A stretch of 64,000 bases of DNA, taken from contig NC_081553.1 of assembly GCF_963082655.1 (NCBI RefSeq), forward strand, positions 44,113,260 to 44,177,259, written 5' to 3'. Positions 1 through 10,692 of the stretch are shown piece after piece (the stretch's first letter is position 1; each line of letters begins with the position of its first letter). The stretch is from Stomoxys calcitrans. Lineage: Eukaryota > Arthropoda > Insecta > Diptera > Muscidae. The notes under the pieces were generated by a model. It had not been told where the DNA came from, made no database searches, and worked only from the letters and a program-made list of their open reading frames with translations. The translations under genes were made by a program, and so were the position numbers.

Positions 1-301
1 ACGTCCTTCTTCAATTTGGCCCAGATCGGTCCAGATTTGACTATACCTGACATGTAGACCGATCTCTCGATTTAACCGAAATTTGACACAGTGACTTATG
101 TTAGGCTTTTTTTTATTTTTGGATATAGCTACTGTACTTATTAGTATTTGGTCCAAATCGGAACATATTTTTATATAACTGCTATGGGACATAAGGTAAG
201 AAATTTTCACCGAATTTTGATGAAATGTGGTTTATTTATATACCCGAGGTGGTGGGTATCCAAAGTTCGGCCCGGCCGAACTTAACGCCATTTTACTTGT
301 C
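1..301 (+). mobile_element. Helentron-like element type A, 3' part
   Basis: The copy enters from the left edge of the window with type A repeat units. It ends with the perfect hairpin AAGTTCGGCC/GGCCGAACTT at 263-283, followed by AACGCCATTTTACTTGT. A 3' hairpin followed by a short T-rich terminus is the known end structure of Helitron/Helentron elements. The 5' end lies outside the window. No protein is encoded. Confidence 0.75.
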
Positions 302-493
302 ATTGAGTTTTACTTTATTCTAAGGAGCCCTTCCCCACTGGTCCAGAACTTTGATTTCATAGTTCGCTTAATACTTATATGCTCCCGACCCGGAAATGTG
401 TTTGCTTGAGAGTTTCTTAGGGGGGAGAGGGGGCATCCCAAAAAAAATTTGGCCCAAATTTTAATATTTTTATACCCACTACCACCTGCTTTT

Positions 494-921
494 AATACCC
501 ACCACCATAGGATAGGCGTTATATTCATTTAGTCATTCCGTTTGAAATACACCGAAATATCAATATCTGACCCTACGAAGTATATATATTTCGGATCGTA
601 GTAAAATTCTAAGATTATTTAACGTTGTCCGTGTGACAGCCCCCGATCCGTCCGTCTGTTGTAATCACTCCACAGCCTTCAAAAATTGAGATTTTGAGCT
701 GAAATGTGGCACAGATACATCTTTTTGATGTCCGCTGCTTAAGCTCTTGAACAAGCCAAATGAGACCATATTGGGACATAGATGCTATATACAATAGATC
801 TATTTGCCGATAAAGGGTTTAAGACCCATAAATTCTTAATGTTCGCTGAAATTTGAAACATTGAGTTAATTTAGACTTCTCAACATCTGACCCAAATATG
901 GTTTACATCAGGCTATATTGA
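494..921 (+). mobile_element. Helentron-like element, 5' fragment
   Basis: It starts with TAATACCCACCACCATAGG, then the conserved block found in the other copies (GTCATTCCGTTTG, a TATATATATTTC stretch, GTCCGTCTGTTG) and one diverged repeat unit. No 3' hairpin in this orientation follows; it abuts the next copy at 922. The block 302-493 to its left shows no recognisable feature. Confidence 0.6.
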
Positions 922-1976
922 AACAAGTAAAAAGGCGTTAAGTTCGGCAGGGCCGAACTTTGGATATCCACCGCCTCGGGTATTTATGTAAACCAACTTT
1001 CATCAAAATTCGGTGAAAATTTCATAAAAGGCGCATTTGTTGTCCGATTTCGCCGAAGGTTCGAACAGTGAGTTGTGTTAGGCCACTCGACATCCTTTTG
1101 CAATATGGTAGAGATCGGTCGTGATTTGTATATAGCTGCCATATAGACCGATCTCTCGATTTAAGTTCTTAGACCCATAAAAGGCGCATTTATTATCCGA
1201 TTTTGCCGAAATTTGGGACAGTGAGTTGTGTTGGGCCCTTCAACCACTTTCTGCAAATTGGCTTATATCGGTTCAGATTTGGATAGAGCTGCCATATATA
1301 CCGGTCTTTCGATATAAGGTTTTTCGCCCATAAAAGGCACATTTATTGTCCGATTTTGCTGACATTTGGGACAGTGAGTTGCGTTAAGTTCTTCGACAAC
1401 TTTCTGCATTTTGGCCTAGATCGGTGCAGTTTTGGATATAGCTGCCATATAGACCGATCTCTCGATATAAGGTTTTGGCCCTATAAAAAGCACATTTATT
1501 GACCGATTTCGAAGAAATTTGGAATAGTGAGTTGTTTTAAGCCCTTCGTCATCCCTCTTCAATTTGGCCCAGATCGGCTCAGATTTGGATATAGCTGTCA
1601 TATAAACCTATCTCTCGATTTGAAGTCTTGGCCCCATAAAGGCGCATTTATAATCCGACTTCACTGAAATTTCACACAGTCACTTATTTTAGGCTTTTCG
1701 ACATCCGTGTAGTATATGGTTCAGATCGGTCTATATTTGGATATGGCTACCAAAAATACCAATATTTTGTTAAACAATATTGAACAATGATTTGTACCTA
1801 ATAGACCACTCAATATCGGTGTTGAATTTGCTCTAAATCGGATCATATTTAGAGAAAGCTGCTATGGGGCCATAAATTATGAATTTTTCACCGGATTACG
1901 ATGAAATGTGGTTTACATATATACCCGAGATGGTGGGTATCCAAAGTTCGACCCGGCCGAATTTAACACCTTGTTA
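922..1976. mobile_element. Helentron-like element with inverted 3' ends on both sides
   Basis: The left end (922-about 1025) is a minus-strand 3' terminus, AACAAGTAAAAAGGCGTTAAG plus hairpin. The middle holds about five type A repeat units on the plus strand, and the right end (about 1900-1976) is a plus-strand 3' terminus with hairpin. No 5' stem-loop is present. It may be a head-to-head fusion of two copies or an element bounded by two 3' ends. Confidence 0.6.
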
Positions 1977-2446
1977 TTTTTTTTACATAATGCACCATTT
2001 TCGTCCTAACGAAGGTGGCGTAGATATCATTACAACGAAAACATGAAGCTTCTTTTGAAACTTCGAATACATATTTTGTGTTATTGGTATCAATTATATC
2101 TTCATGCTTAGAAAATTAACAACTTTGAAGTTCTTCGTAACTCCTATGCATATATTATTCAAAAAATCCATTTAATATAGAGGAAGTCATGTTTGCTGCT
2201 TTCGAACTAAGAACAAATTTACTTTTGCCATGTTACTTATCTCCTCTGGGTACTTGAAATGGTACTGACCGTAGTCAATATATCGGCAAATAACTATTTC
2301 ACAATATTGAAAAATAAAATATCAATAAAAGTAATTTCCGTTTAAATCTTAGATTTAATCGAAATAAAAATCCCCTTCATAAATGTAAATCACTGGAAAT
2401 TATTCAGTGTACCAAAATAATCGAAAATGGTTTGTTTTATGATATA
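1977..2446. other. unassigned intergenic DNA
   Basis: AT-rich sequence without a convincing reading frame, RNA gene or recognised repeat. It separates the Helentron cluster from the MITE upstream of the first secreted-protein gene. Confidence 0.5.
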
Positions 2447-2678
2447 CAGGGTGGCTGATGAAAGCCGCTACCAAAAAAAAATGTAATAACTTTTTTTCTA
2501 TTTAATAATAATAATTTAATAATTAATTTAATTAATTAATTAATTAATTTAATTAATAATAATTTAATAATTAATTTAATAATTTAATTTAACATGAATA
2601 AAAGAAAAATGTATTCCATACACCGAAAAAAAAATGTAGCAATATTCATCATTGTAGCAATATTCATCAGCCACCCTG
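2447..2678. mobile_element. MITE with CAGGGTGGCTGATGAA inverted repeats
   Basis: Terminal inverted repeats of 16 bp (CAGGGTGGCTGATGAA at the left, its reverse complement at the right) are flanked by TA on both sides (2445-2446 and 2679-2680), as in Tc1/mariner-type insertions. The interior is extremely AT-rich, with runs of TTAATTAATT at 2517-2585 and a 19-bp direct duplication near the right end. No coding capacity. It ends 131 bp before the TATA box of the gene at 2887. Confidence 0.75.
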
Positions 2679-2809
2679 TATTATGATATATTAAAAAATT
2701 TAAATAGATATGATTCTATTAAACAGTGAAATATTTTTAATAATTAAAAGCTGATAGGGAAATGACAGATATGGCAATTTTAAAGTTAATTTTGGCTAAA
2801 CTTTGCCAA

Positions 2810-2846
2810 TATAAAAACCTTAATGCGGCAAGAGAACCTCACTCGA
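2810..2846 (+). promoter_or_regulatory. core promoter (TATA + Initiator) of gene at 2887
   Basis: TATAAAA at 2810-2816 and an Initiator-like TCACTCGAT with the A at 2841, 31 bases further on, the usual spacing in flies. This predicts a 46-base 5' UTR. A GATA-type site, TGATAG, lies at 2752-2757. Confidence 0.65.
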
Positions 2847-2886
2847 TCTTTAAGTTTCAAACGCATCACAATCTAAACGAATTAAT

Positions 2887-3903
2887 ATGGCTTTAGTAAA
2901 AATTGTCTTGGTGTTATCCTTTGTGGCCTTGGCAAGGGCAGAACAGGTAAGATTTTTTTATTATTGTACATTCCCTTTAAAGGCTTTCTCATATTGAAAA
3001 TCAAATTTCATTTCAGAATTTGGTAGCCCATATAGAGCATAGAAATAGCACCAATAGTTCAATGCGCAATGATGACTACATCGATGCCCAAAGACGTCAA
3101 CATGCCTTCAATATTTGGTATTATGATGTGCAAATTAACTTCTTCAAGGACGCCTACTTGGATCGAGTCAATGCCATGGAATATCAAAAGGATTCGCTAT
3201 TGGACAAAGTTAAGACAGCCAATGAACAGCTATACCCCTTAACACTGTTAAGCGATTTCAGCAAAGTTTGTGTGAAAAAATATCAAGCCATAATGCCATC
3301 TAGGGAATGGGTTAAATATCAAATGGATATCTGCATATCGGAAGCAAGCATGGAGGTGGACTGGTTGGCTTCGTACATGGCATCGACCAATAACACTTTA
3401 CAGACTTATTATAGAACAACTTTTGAAAAGGAAGTTACAGCTTGTCAAACTAAATACAATTCCTCTATGTCCGCAAATCAAACCTTGTGCCTAGCTGATG
3501 TGGTAAGTTGCTTGGAAACCTCATAGACTACACATATATTGTAATGAAATATTCTTTTTTCCTATCAAAGGTTTCCACTACCAATACCTTTACTTATAAC
3601 AATCAAAAGACATTCTCGACTCAATTGGAGTCGGCCAAAAACTCAGCTGATATGGATATTAAAACCCTGCATGAATGCAGTTTTGCAATTCAAAATACCA
3701 CTCTAAGCAAAATTGCGGAAGCCAAAACACGCATTGACAGATGCATTCATGGTGCAGATGATTGTCCCTCCTGTCATGGTCACTTCTGTAACGCTGTCTC
3801 TTACATGTCCTCATCGTCCATCGATACCAAAAATGCAACCATGTATAATCCATTTTATGGACGTCAAGAAATTGGTGATTGTTTGATGTTGAGTATATTT
3901 TAA
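2887..3903 (+). CDS. secreted ten-cysteine protein, TsetseEP/DUF725-like (paralogue 1)
   Basis: Three exons: 2887-2946, 3017-3502 and 3571-3903, both introns (70 and 68 nt) phase 0 with GTAAGA/GTAAGT donors and CAG/AAG acceptors. The 292-residue product starts with a 20-residue hydrophobic signal peptide encoded exactly by exon 1. Mature cysteines are C105, C126, C163, C178, C218, C240, C247, C250, C255 and C286, shared with the three paralogues, so probably five disulfides. Seven or more N-glycosylation sequons are visible, for example N30, N146 and N224. Conserved blocks include RNDDYIDAQRRQ near residue 37, NIWYYD near 52 and LLSDFSKVC ending at 105. The start is fixed by the TATA spacing and by the matching exon 1 of the paralogues. 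The family name is from recall of dipteran TsetseEP (formerly DUF725) secreted proteins, some of them midgut proteins. Biochemical function is unknown. This is the only family member here on the plus strand. Confidence 0.8.
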
Positions 3904-3922
3904 AGCACTGTAAGAAAAATGG

Positions 3923-3928
3923 AATAAA
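3923..3928 (+). promoter_or_regulatory. polyadenylation signal AATAAA
   Basis: Canonical AATAAA 20 bases after the stop codon of the gene at 2887-3903, on the same strand. Confidence 0.7.
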
Positions 3929-4230
3929 ATTGAATGAAATTATGTGTTAGTAGTTAACAAAAAAAAGGGTGCTAAGTTCGGTCGGGCCTAATCTTGGGTA
4001 CCGACTGTCAAAATTTAGGCTCCTTAGTGCTCAAGAAATCAAATCCAGGAATCGGTTTATATGAGGGCTATATCAGTACATATTTATATCGTACTTAGCA
4101 TGGATGCTGGAAGTTATAACTTTAGTCTCTTCTCTAATTTTCAGTGAAATCGGATTTGAGGCTTCTATAAGCTCAAGAAGTCAAATCCGTCTATGGGTTT
4201 ATATGGGGGATATATTTATTTATAGACCGA

Positions 4231-6262
4231 CTAGCTGACCCGGGCCCGCTCCGCTGCGCTTTCTTTTACTTTATATGGAACAAAATCTTCCTTGGAATAT
4301 TTATTTTCGACAATTAAAGAGCTTTTAGTGAAATACCATGCTACGAAAATAGTATATCGCTTGACTAACAATTTAACAATATAAGTGCCTCTATCTGAAT
4401 CCCATGTGAACTTTATTGGTTTGCGAATTTAAGTTGGGATGTAAGGTGTACTCCATTCTTAAAATACTTTATTTCAGCCCGATAATCTCATGATATCTGA
4501 TTTAGGAGTGTTTTCGGGGGTGAGGTATACCCCCATACACTTGGTCCTGAAAAAATATCAGCTTTGTGTTCTTCTTTCAAATAACATTTACTTAAATCCC
4601 ATATTGCCATTGGATTTGAGGGGGAGTTTACACGATGAGGCGTCCCCCAAACACATGGCCCTAAAAAAGGGGCCAAATACCTTTCATTTGATCCACATAT
4701 TGGCATGGCCGAAAAATGTTTATCCTTTGGGGGGTGTTTTGGGGAAGGGATGATGCCCTAAATACAGGGTCCTACATTTGGATATCAAATTCGTATTTTA
4801 CTCCCAAATACCTTTATTTGAGCCCCATATTGCGATGGTCACTAAAAAATTACTGTTTTTGGGGTATTTTGGGAAAGGAGTAGATCCCCAGAAAATTGGT
4901 CCCGAAAATAGGTATCAATCCTTGCTCTACCTCCCAATACCTATAATTTAAACTCAACATTGTCATGGTGGGAAAATATGCCCGATTTATGGGTGTTTTG
5001 GGGATTGGATTGGTTCCCCAAACACTAAGCCCGGAAAATATATCACCAACGTGCTCTATTCTCATGTATCTATATATCATTTATTTGGACCCCATATTGC
5101 CATTGGCTTCAAAATTGGATATCATTTAACTCCTTAATGAAAAAGTCAGCAAATATGTCCGGTTTGGGGTATTGGCCCTAAAAACTATGAATATTTAGTT
5201 CCACTCTCTTTAATACCATAATAGTCTTGGTGAGCAAATACGTCCTTATGGTGGTGGGACGTCCCCTAGACAGTTGGTCCCAAATGTTGTTATCGATTCA
5301 TGGTTTACTCCCAAATACCTGTAATTTGAGCTCCATATTTCCTAGTCGGCAAACATGATCGGCCACTCAGTGAGTAGGCCTTGAAAATAGATATCAAATT
5401 CGTGATCTACTCTAAAAACCTTCTTATTTGAGCCTCATAATACAATAGTCAGCAAATAATTTCTATTTGGGTTGTGTTGTGGGGTTGGGGTGGTCCCATA
5501 GAGACTTTTACCAAATATTGATATCAGATTCTTACTTTACTCCCAAAGATCTTTCATTTGAGCCCCAAATTGCTATGGTCGTAAATTTGTCCCCTTTGGG
5601 GATGTTTTTGGGCAGAGGCGCCCCCCCAAAAAAATGGGTCCTATATTTGAATATCAAATTCGAATTCTATACTTAAATACCTTTTATGGGTGGCGCGGCC
5701 CCCTAGCTACCCTATCCGAAATTTGGATACTAAAGTTTTATTTTTAGGGTACTATACGAGTGCACACAAAATTTCGCTTAAATCGCACCACCCATCTCCG
5801 AGATCTAGCGTTACTGAAAATTAGGGTAAGGGGGAGGGTCCGCCTCCCCTTCAGATATCAAAAAATGTAGTACCCTATTTTCTCCACGGGATCGTTATGC
5901 ACCATCTGTGAAAATGTCAAAAAATCGGTTCAGTACACACACACACACACAGCCAGGATTCACTAATAGAAGGTTAGGTCACATGCAAAACACAAAGTGG
6001 ATAGGCCCCATAAACATCATTAAGGATGTCAAATCTGACGATTGAAAATGTCATCATATAGGAGAAAACGTAAACAAAGAATGAATGTAAAAAGAGAACA
6101 AGTTGACATCCTCAATGCCAAGTACTGCCAAATATTAAAAAAAAAGTATATCGGCTGATCGCTTGGCTTAACCTTATTCAGTGAATTCTGGGAACACACA
6201 AACAAAAAAACCTACAAACAAACACAAATTGATTATATTATTTATAATTTATACATAAGATT
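4231..6262 (+). mobile_element. CTAG element (unclassified, about 120-bp internal repeats)
   Basis: It begins CTAGCTGACCCGGGCCCGC with a GC-rich palindromic core. Diverged repeats of the type TTTGAGCCCCATATTGCCAT follow, each with a purine/pyrimidine-skewed GGGGTGTTTTGGGG block. The end carries an AAATCGGTTCAGT tail, a CA-rich stretch and ACAAACACAAATTG. Two further copies lie at 15061-17585 (minus) and 47287-49406 (plus). No reading frame is conserved between copies. The class is unknown; the tail resembles 3' ends of some insect retroposons but no poly(A) or coding region supports that. Confidence 0.55.
5953..6192. mobile_element. MITE with imperfect CCAGGATTCACT inverted repeats
   Basis: The left end, CCAGGATTCACTAATAGAAG, matches the reverse complement of the right end, CCCAGAATTCACTGAATAAG, with small gaps over about 25 bp. 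It sits in the CA-rich tail of the CTAG element, whose other copies lack this segment. The target duplication cannot be read because the flanks are CA repeats. No coding capacity. Confidence 0.5.
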
Positions 6263-7172
6263 CGGATCATACTTAGCACAGATGATGAAAATCAAGCCTT
6301 TGTTCCAAATTCCAGCTAAATCGGATAAAATTTGAGGTTTTATGGGGGCTATATCTGGACCAATTCTGATCATACTTGACATGGATGTTGGAAGTTATAA
6401 CTCAAGTAATTGTTCCAAATTTCAGCCAAATCGGATGAAAAATGAGGCTTCTAAGGGCTCAAGAAGTCAAATCCGGGGATCAGTTTATATTAGGGCTATA
6501 TCTATTGATGGACCGATTCGGAGCATACTTGATATGGATGTTGGAAATAATAACTCTTGTCCATGATCCAAATTTCAGCCAAATCGGATAAACATTGAGA
6601 CTTCTAAGGGCTCAAGAAGTCAAATCCGGGGATCAGTTTATATGGGGGCTATGTCTATTTATAGATCGATTCAGATGATACTTAGCATGGATGCTGAAAG
6701 TCATATCTCAAGACTTTTTTTCAAATTTCGGCGAAATCGGATGAAAATTTAGGTTTCTAGGGGCTCAAGAAGTCAAATCGATGGATCGGTTTATATCGGG
6801 GCCATAACCAAATCTAAACCGATATAACCCTCATGCAGTCTCCAACGACCTATATCAATATTAAGTATCCCTGCAAAATTTAAAGCGGTGTTCGACCGAT
6901 TTAAACCATAGTCGACACAACTCGATGTGGCAAACTTCATTGAAATCTGGCAATAAATTCGGCTTTTAAGAGCCTAGGACCTTATGTTGTTAGATCGATT
7001 TATGTGGTAGCTGTATCACATAGCACATTTCAGTGAAATTTGATAATAAATGCGGGGCTATATCAGTCAATATATTGTCTGATATAGCCCATCTTCGAAC
7101 TTAACCTGGCTATGGTAAACGAAATTACCTGTGCGAAGTTTCAACTTCATATCTTTAAGTTTAAAGACTCTA

Positions 7173-7537
7173 GAGCAGTGCTGGTCAGTTCTATCCCTCC
7201 CAGCATCCTGCACTTTCGCCCGATTGCGCTGCAGGTACATACTCCTCTGTCTCCTTCGTCATGCACCGGATCGCTTTCTCGGTCTGCTTGTGAGCTTAGC
7301 AAAGCCATCGCTCACTTCTGTCGTCATTCCGATGCCATCATCTTACGATTCGGCTGCGATGACTGTTTCATTGACACAGTCGCTGTCTTTAATTAAAGGC
7401 TGGGAACGAACTGTGCATCCCTCATCCCTGACAACTAGTTGTGCGCATGTAGCATTACTCTTGACTACAGGTGCCAAGGCACCCACACCTATAGGAGGGG
7501 AGGACAACACGCTACGGTCTGATGCGACCACCGCAGA
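7173..7537 (-). pseudogene. GC-rich coding-like fragment, perhaps non-LTR retrotransposon ORF1
   Basis: A non-repetitive segment, richer in GC than its surroundings, lies between the 5' sides of two opposed Helentron copies. On the minus strand one frame runs through it with only two in-frame stops. It contains a basic stretch (SRPRKRSGA, stop, RRRQRS) that recalls the start of ORF1 in some dipteran non-LTR elements. A reverse-transcriptase fragment of such an element lies 1 kb away. A captured host exon is the alternative. Confidence 0.35.
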
Positions 7538-8492
7538 TGCAACACATCGAAATATCCATTTCCGACCGTATAAAGTATATATATTCTTGATCGGCGTAAA
7601 AATCTAAGACGATCTAGCCATATCCGCTATATCGGACTATATCTTGATATAGCCCCCATATAGACAGATCCGCCGATTTAGGGTCTTAGGCCCATAAAAA
7701 CCACATTTATTATTCGATTTTACTGAAATTTGGGACAGTAAGTTGTATTGGGCCCTTCGAAATCCTTCGTCAATTTGGCCCAGATCGGTCCAGATTTGGA
7801 TATTGCTGGCATATAGACCGATTCTCCGATTTAATGTCTTAGGCCCATAAAAACCACATTGTTTATTCGATTTTGTTGAAATTTGGGACAGTGAGTTGTC
7901 TTAGGCCCTTTGATAGCCCTCTTCAATTTGGCTCTGATAGGTTCAGAGGTGAATATAGCTGCCATATAGACCGATTTCTCGATTTAAGGTTTTAGGCCCA
8001 TGAAAGGCGCATTTATTGTCCGGTGTCGCCGAAATTTGGGACAGTTAGTTGTGTTGAGCTCTGCTACATTTTTCTTTAACTTGGTCCAAATCGGTCCAGA
8101 TTTAGATATAGCTGCCATATAGACCGATCTCTCGTTTTAAAGTCTTGGCGCCATAAAAGCCACATTTATAACCCGATTTCGCTGAAATTTGAAACAGTGA
8201 CTTAGGTTAGGCTTTTCGACTCCCGTATCCTGTATGGTTCAGATCGGTCTATATTTGGATATGGCTACCAAAAAGACCAATATTTGTTCTAGAAAACATT
8301 AACTTGTACTTGTTAGATCACTCAATATCCGTATCGAATTTGGTCCAATTCGGACCATATTTCGTACAACTGCTATGGAGGCATTAATTATGCATTTTTC
8401 ACGGGATTATGACGAAAGGTGGTTTCCGTATATAACCGAAGTGGTGGGCATGAAAAGTTCGGCCCGGCCGAACTTAACGCCTTTTTACTTGT
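7538..8492 (+). mobile_element. Helentron-like element type A, 5'-truncated
   Basis: It joins the family within the core (CAACACATCGAAATATCC), so the terminal stem-loop is missing. About five type A repeat units follow. It ends with the hairpin around 8458-8475 and ACGCCTTTTTACTTGTT. Confidence 0.7.
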
Positions 8493-8601
8493 TAGAAATG
8501 CCGTGGTGACCAACTTTAGGGGTCTTCCAAAAGCCGCCCGGTTTACTTGGGGCCTTGATCACAGTATCTCGATAATTCCTAAGCTTTAATCATTTTAAAT
8601 T

Positions 8602-8820
8602 TCAATGAGTGAGAATGAATAAAGTCTCAAATAGCATATTTTTTTCTATTTTTTTTTTCGATTTTCTCGCACTGTGCGCCGTCCACCATACCACAACACC
8701 ATATAGCATTATAGGTCTGACGACTGCAGTACATACTAAGTGCAAGGCAAGTGGTTTAAACCCCCAATTTGTTGCCAATGGCTCTCTTGCAAGTGTGCAG
8801 GGCAAGAGTTGCCTTTCCAA
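8602..8820 (-). pseudogene. non-LTR retrotransposon reverse transcriptase fragment
   Basis: The 72-residue minus frame contains NWGFKPLALHLVCTAVVRP followed by IMLYGVVVWWTA. This is the block downstream of the RT active site in Jockey-type LINEs (usual form WGLKP, then YTAVVRP, then YGxxVWW). The rest of the element is absent and the downstream tail is T-rich, so this is an isolated relic. The surrounding 8493-8870 holds nothing else recognisable. Confidence 0.65.
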
Positions 8821-8870
8821 ATTGTTTAATTTGAAGTTCAGTTTCCTGCAATAATTGTGTTGACAAAGGC

Positions 8871-9440
8871 TCTAGAAGTGAAAATGGAGTTTCAAGTATA
8901 TATGGGAGCTATATCTAAATCTGAAACGATTTCTACCAAATTTGCTATTAGTGTTCGGAGTCATAAGAGACTTCTTCATGGCACAAATGACACATTGTTG
9001 CAATATTAGCCGAAATTGGGCGAATATACATACGGAAACTATGTCCAAATCTGATTAGATTTCTTTCAATTTCAATGGGATCAGAGCCAGCACAGGGTCT
9101 AAATTTGAATGCGATTGGATGAAAATTGTGACCATTACTTTTTAAACAAACTAATACTTTTTAAACAATAAATCGAATCTGATAGTTATTCCGAGTCGAT
9201 CGGCATACTTATCAACGGGTCTAGCTGTCTTTCTTCTGGGTGTTACAGTAGTAATAGGCACCCCGGTAGCCGAGTTGGTAGCGTGCTTGGATTGCCAGAG
9301 CTTGAGTCATGGGTTCGATTCCCTGGTGTGTCGCTACTGTGGGACAGCACTCTTACCTAACTTAACCTACAGTAGTGATATAGGTTATGAAGAGTGTCAA
9401 ATGTATATACAGCACAAACTTTTATATTTAAATTTGTATT
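8871..9440 (-). mobile_element. Helentron-like element type D, fragment
   Basis: It shares TATATGGGAGCTATATC, the GAGTCATAAGAGA block and the terminal GAGTCGATCGGCATACTTAT / GGGTGTTACA region with the longer type D copy at 11383-13165, in the same orientation. It is interrupted by a small SINE at 9257-9367. Confidence 0.5.
9257..9367 (+). mobile_element. small tRNA-derived SINE
   Basis: It contains a pol III A box (TAGCCGAGTTGG) and B box (GGTTCGATTCC) at tRNA-like spacing. It is flanked by a 13-bp duplication with one mismatch, TACAGTAGTAATA at 9244-9256 and TACAGTAGTGATA at 9368-9380. The acceptor and anticodon stems do not pair properly, so it is not a functional tRNA gene. Confidence 0.6.
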
Positions 9441-9537
9441 TTTTTTTTAATTTTTCAATAAATTGAAGAGTTTTTTTTTCGGATATTTTAGTTGCCTAAA
9501 TAAAATTCTCCAACCCATTCAACAATAATTGATTGAT

Positions 9538-10505
9538 TTAGTATATATTCAGCATTAAACATTCGCCAGTTTCACTTTGACCCTGGAATGGATTATACAT
9601 AGTAGGGCTATTGGGATCAATGCTTGATGCAGCCATGTTATAGACATTACGGCAGAAGTGTTTGCTGCATTGCGCACAATCATCCATGCCAAGGATGCAT
9701 CTATCAATATGGGTATTGGCTTGCGACATTTTCGTCAAAGTATTATTGTGTACCACAAAAACGCATTCATGAAGAGTCTTTATTTCGAGTCTTCCTGTAT
9801 TATAGGCATTTTTAAGTTGATTCGAAAATTGTTGTTGGCTACTTTGGGTAAAGGCATTTGTGACGGATACCTAGAATGAAACAGTTGGATTAGAAACATA
9901 TGTTTCTTTTTTAAAGGCTAACTTACAGCATTGGCCAGACACAAAGTGTAATTAGCTGTTTTGGTTGTCCCATAATTGCTCTGACATCGGCTGACTTCCT
10001 TTTCAAATACATTATCGTAATGATTCTGTAATGTTTTGTTTGTCACTTCCATGGTATATATAAGATTATCGGTTTTATAATGGGCAGTGTCAGTGCAACG
10101 ATCCACTTGATTTTTAACATCAGCTGCCACCGGCATCGACGGCTTGTATTTTTCCACACAAGTTTTGCTAAAGTCACTCAAAAGTGTTAAAGAATATAAA
10201 TTTTCATCACGATTCTTGAGTTCATTTAGAAGAGCATCTTTTTGATATTCCATATCATCGACTCGTTTCACATAGGATTCTCTAAATTGTTCCATTTGTA
10301 CATCATAATACCAAATATTGAGAGCATATTGACGTCTGTGGGAATTGAGATATTCGTCGTTGCGTATTAGAATAGTATCGATGGAACTCTGAAATGACAG
10401 GGATTGAATGTAAGGAGTAATCGATAGATAACTAAGCACAGTTACCTGTTGTGCCTTGGTCGCAGCCAACAATGCTAGAATCGCCACTATTTTAGTGCCT
10501 ATCAT
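9538..10505 (-). CDS. secreted ten-cysteine protein, TsetseEP/DUF725-like (paralogue 2)
   Basis: Exons in reading order: 10505-10446, 10388-9927 and 9870-9538; introns of 57 and 56 nt, both phase 0. The 284-residue product has a 20-residue signal peptide (exon 1, ending KAQQ) and the same ten cysteines as its paralogues, including the cluster DRCILGMDDCAQCSKHFC in exon 3. The N-terminal part of the mature protein keeps RNDEYLNSHRRQ and NIWYYDVQ. Intron 1 is a multiple of three and has no stop in frame, so reading through it would add 19 residues; splicing is preferred because the paralogues lack such a segment and the splice sites are good. It is the most divergent copy in exon 3. Likely an extracellular, disulfide-rich glycoprotein. 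No enzymatic motif is seen. Confidence 0.8.
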
Positions 10506-10565
10506 TTTTTCTACCTTCTTTTTGTGGTAGAACTATGACTTCTTTTGGCCCTGAATCCTAAATAT

Positions 10566-10601
10566 CGAGTGTCTTTTTTCCACAAATGATTTCTTTTTAT
10601 A
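10566..10601 (-). promoter_or_regulatory. core promoter of gene at 9538-10505
   Basis: On the minus strand TATAAAAA occupies 10601-10594, and an Initiator-like ACACTCGATA follows with its A near 10570, about 31 bases downstream. The CACTCGAT core is shared with the Initiator of the plus-strand paralogue at 2887. Confidence 0.6.
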
Positions 10602-10692
10602 TTTACCAGCAAACTATTTATTCTTTCTTTCTTTCTTGAAGCTTACACCTTTGCATAATTTGGGCCATCTTCAATTGTTTGCAATAATTCGT

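Larger units (their letters stand above)
3957..7172 (-). mobile_element. Helentron-like element type C, split by a CTAG element
   Basis: The minus-strand 3' terminus with a degraded hairpin (TTCGGTCGGGCC) starts just after the gene at 2887-3903. Repeat units with GGGCTCAAGAAGTCAAATC and TTTATATGGGGGCTATAT follow to 4230, stop at the CTAG element, and resume at about 6263. The sequence before and after the interruption joins as one normal repeat unit (TTTATAGACCGA, then TTCGGATCATACTTAGC). The element ends near 7172 within its 5' core region, where an unrelated segment follows. Confidence 0.6.

Noticed and set aside
3659..3853. Antisense frame in exon 3 of paralogue 1
   Set aside because: A shadow of the real exon, whose frame is supported by splice sites, conserved cysteines and paralogues.
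9257..9330. functional tRNA gene
   Set aside because: A and B boxes are present, but acceptor and anticodon stems do not pair, and a target duplication marks it as a SINE.
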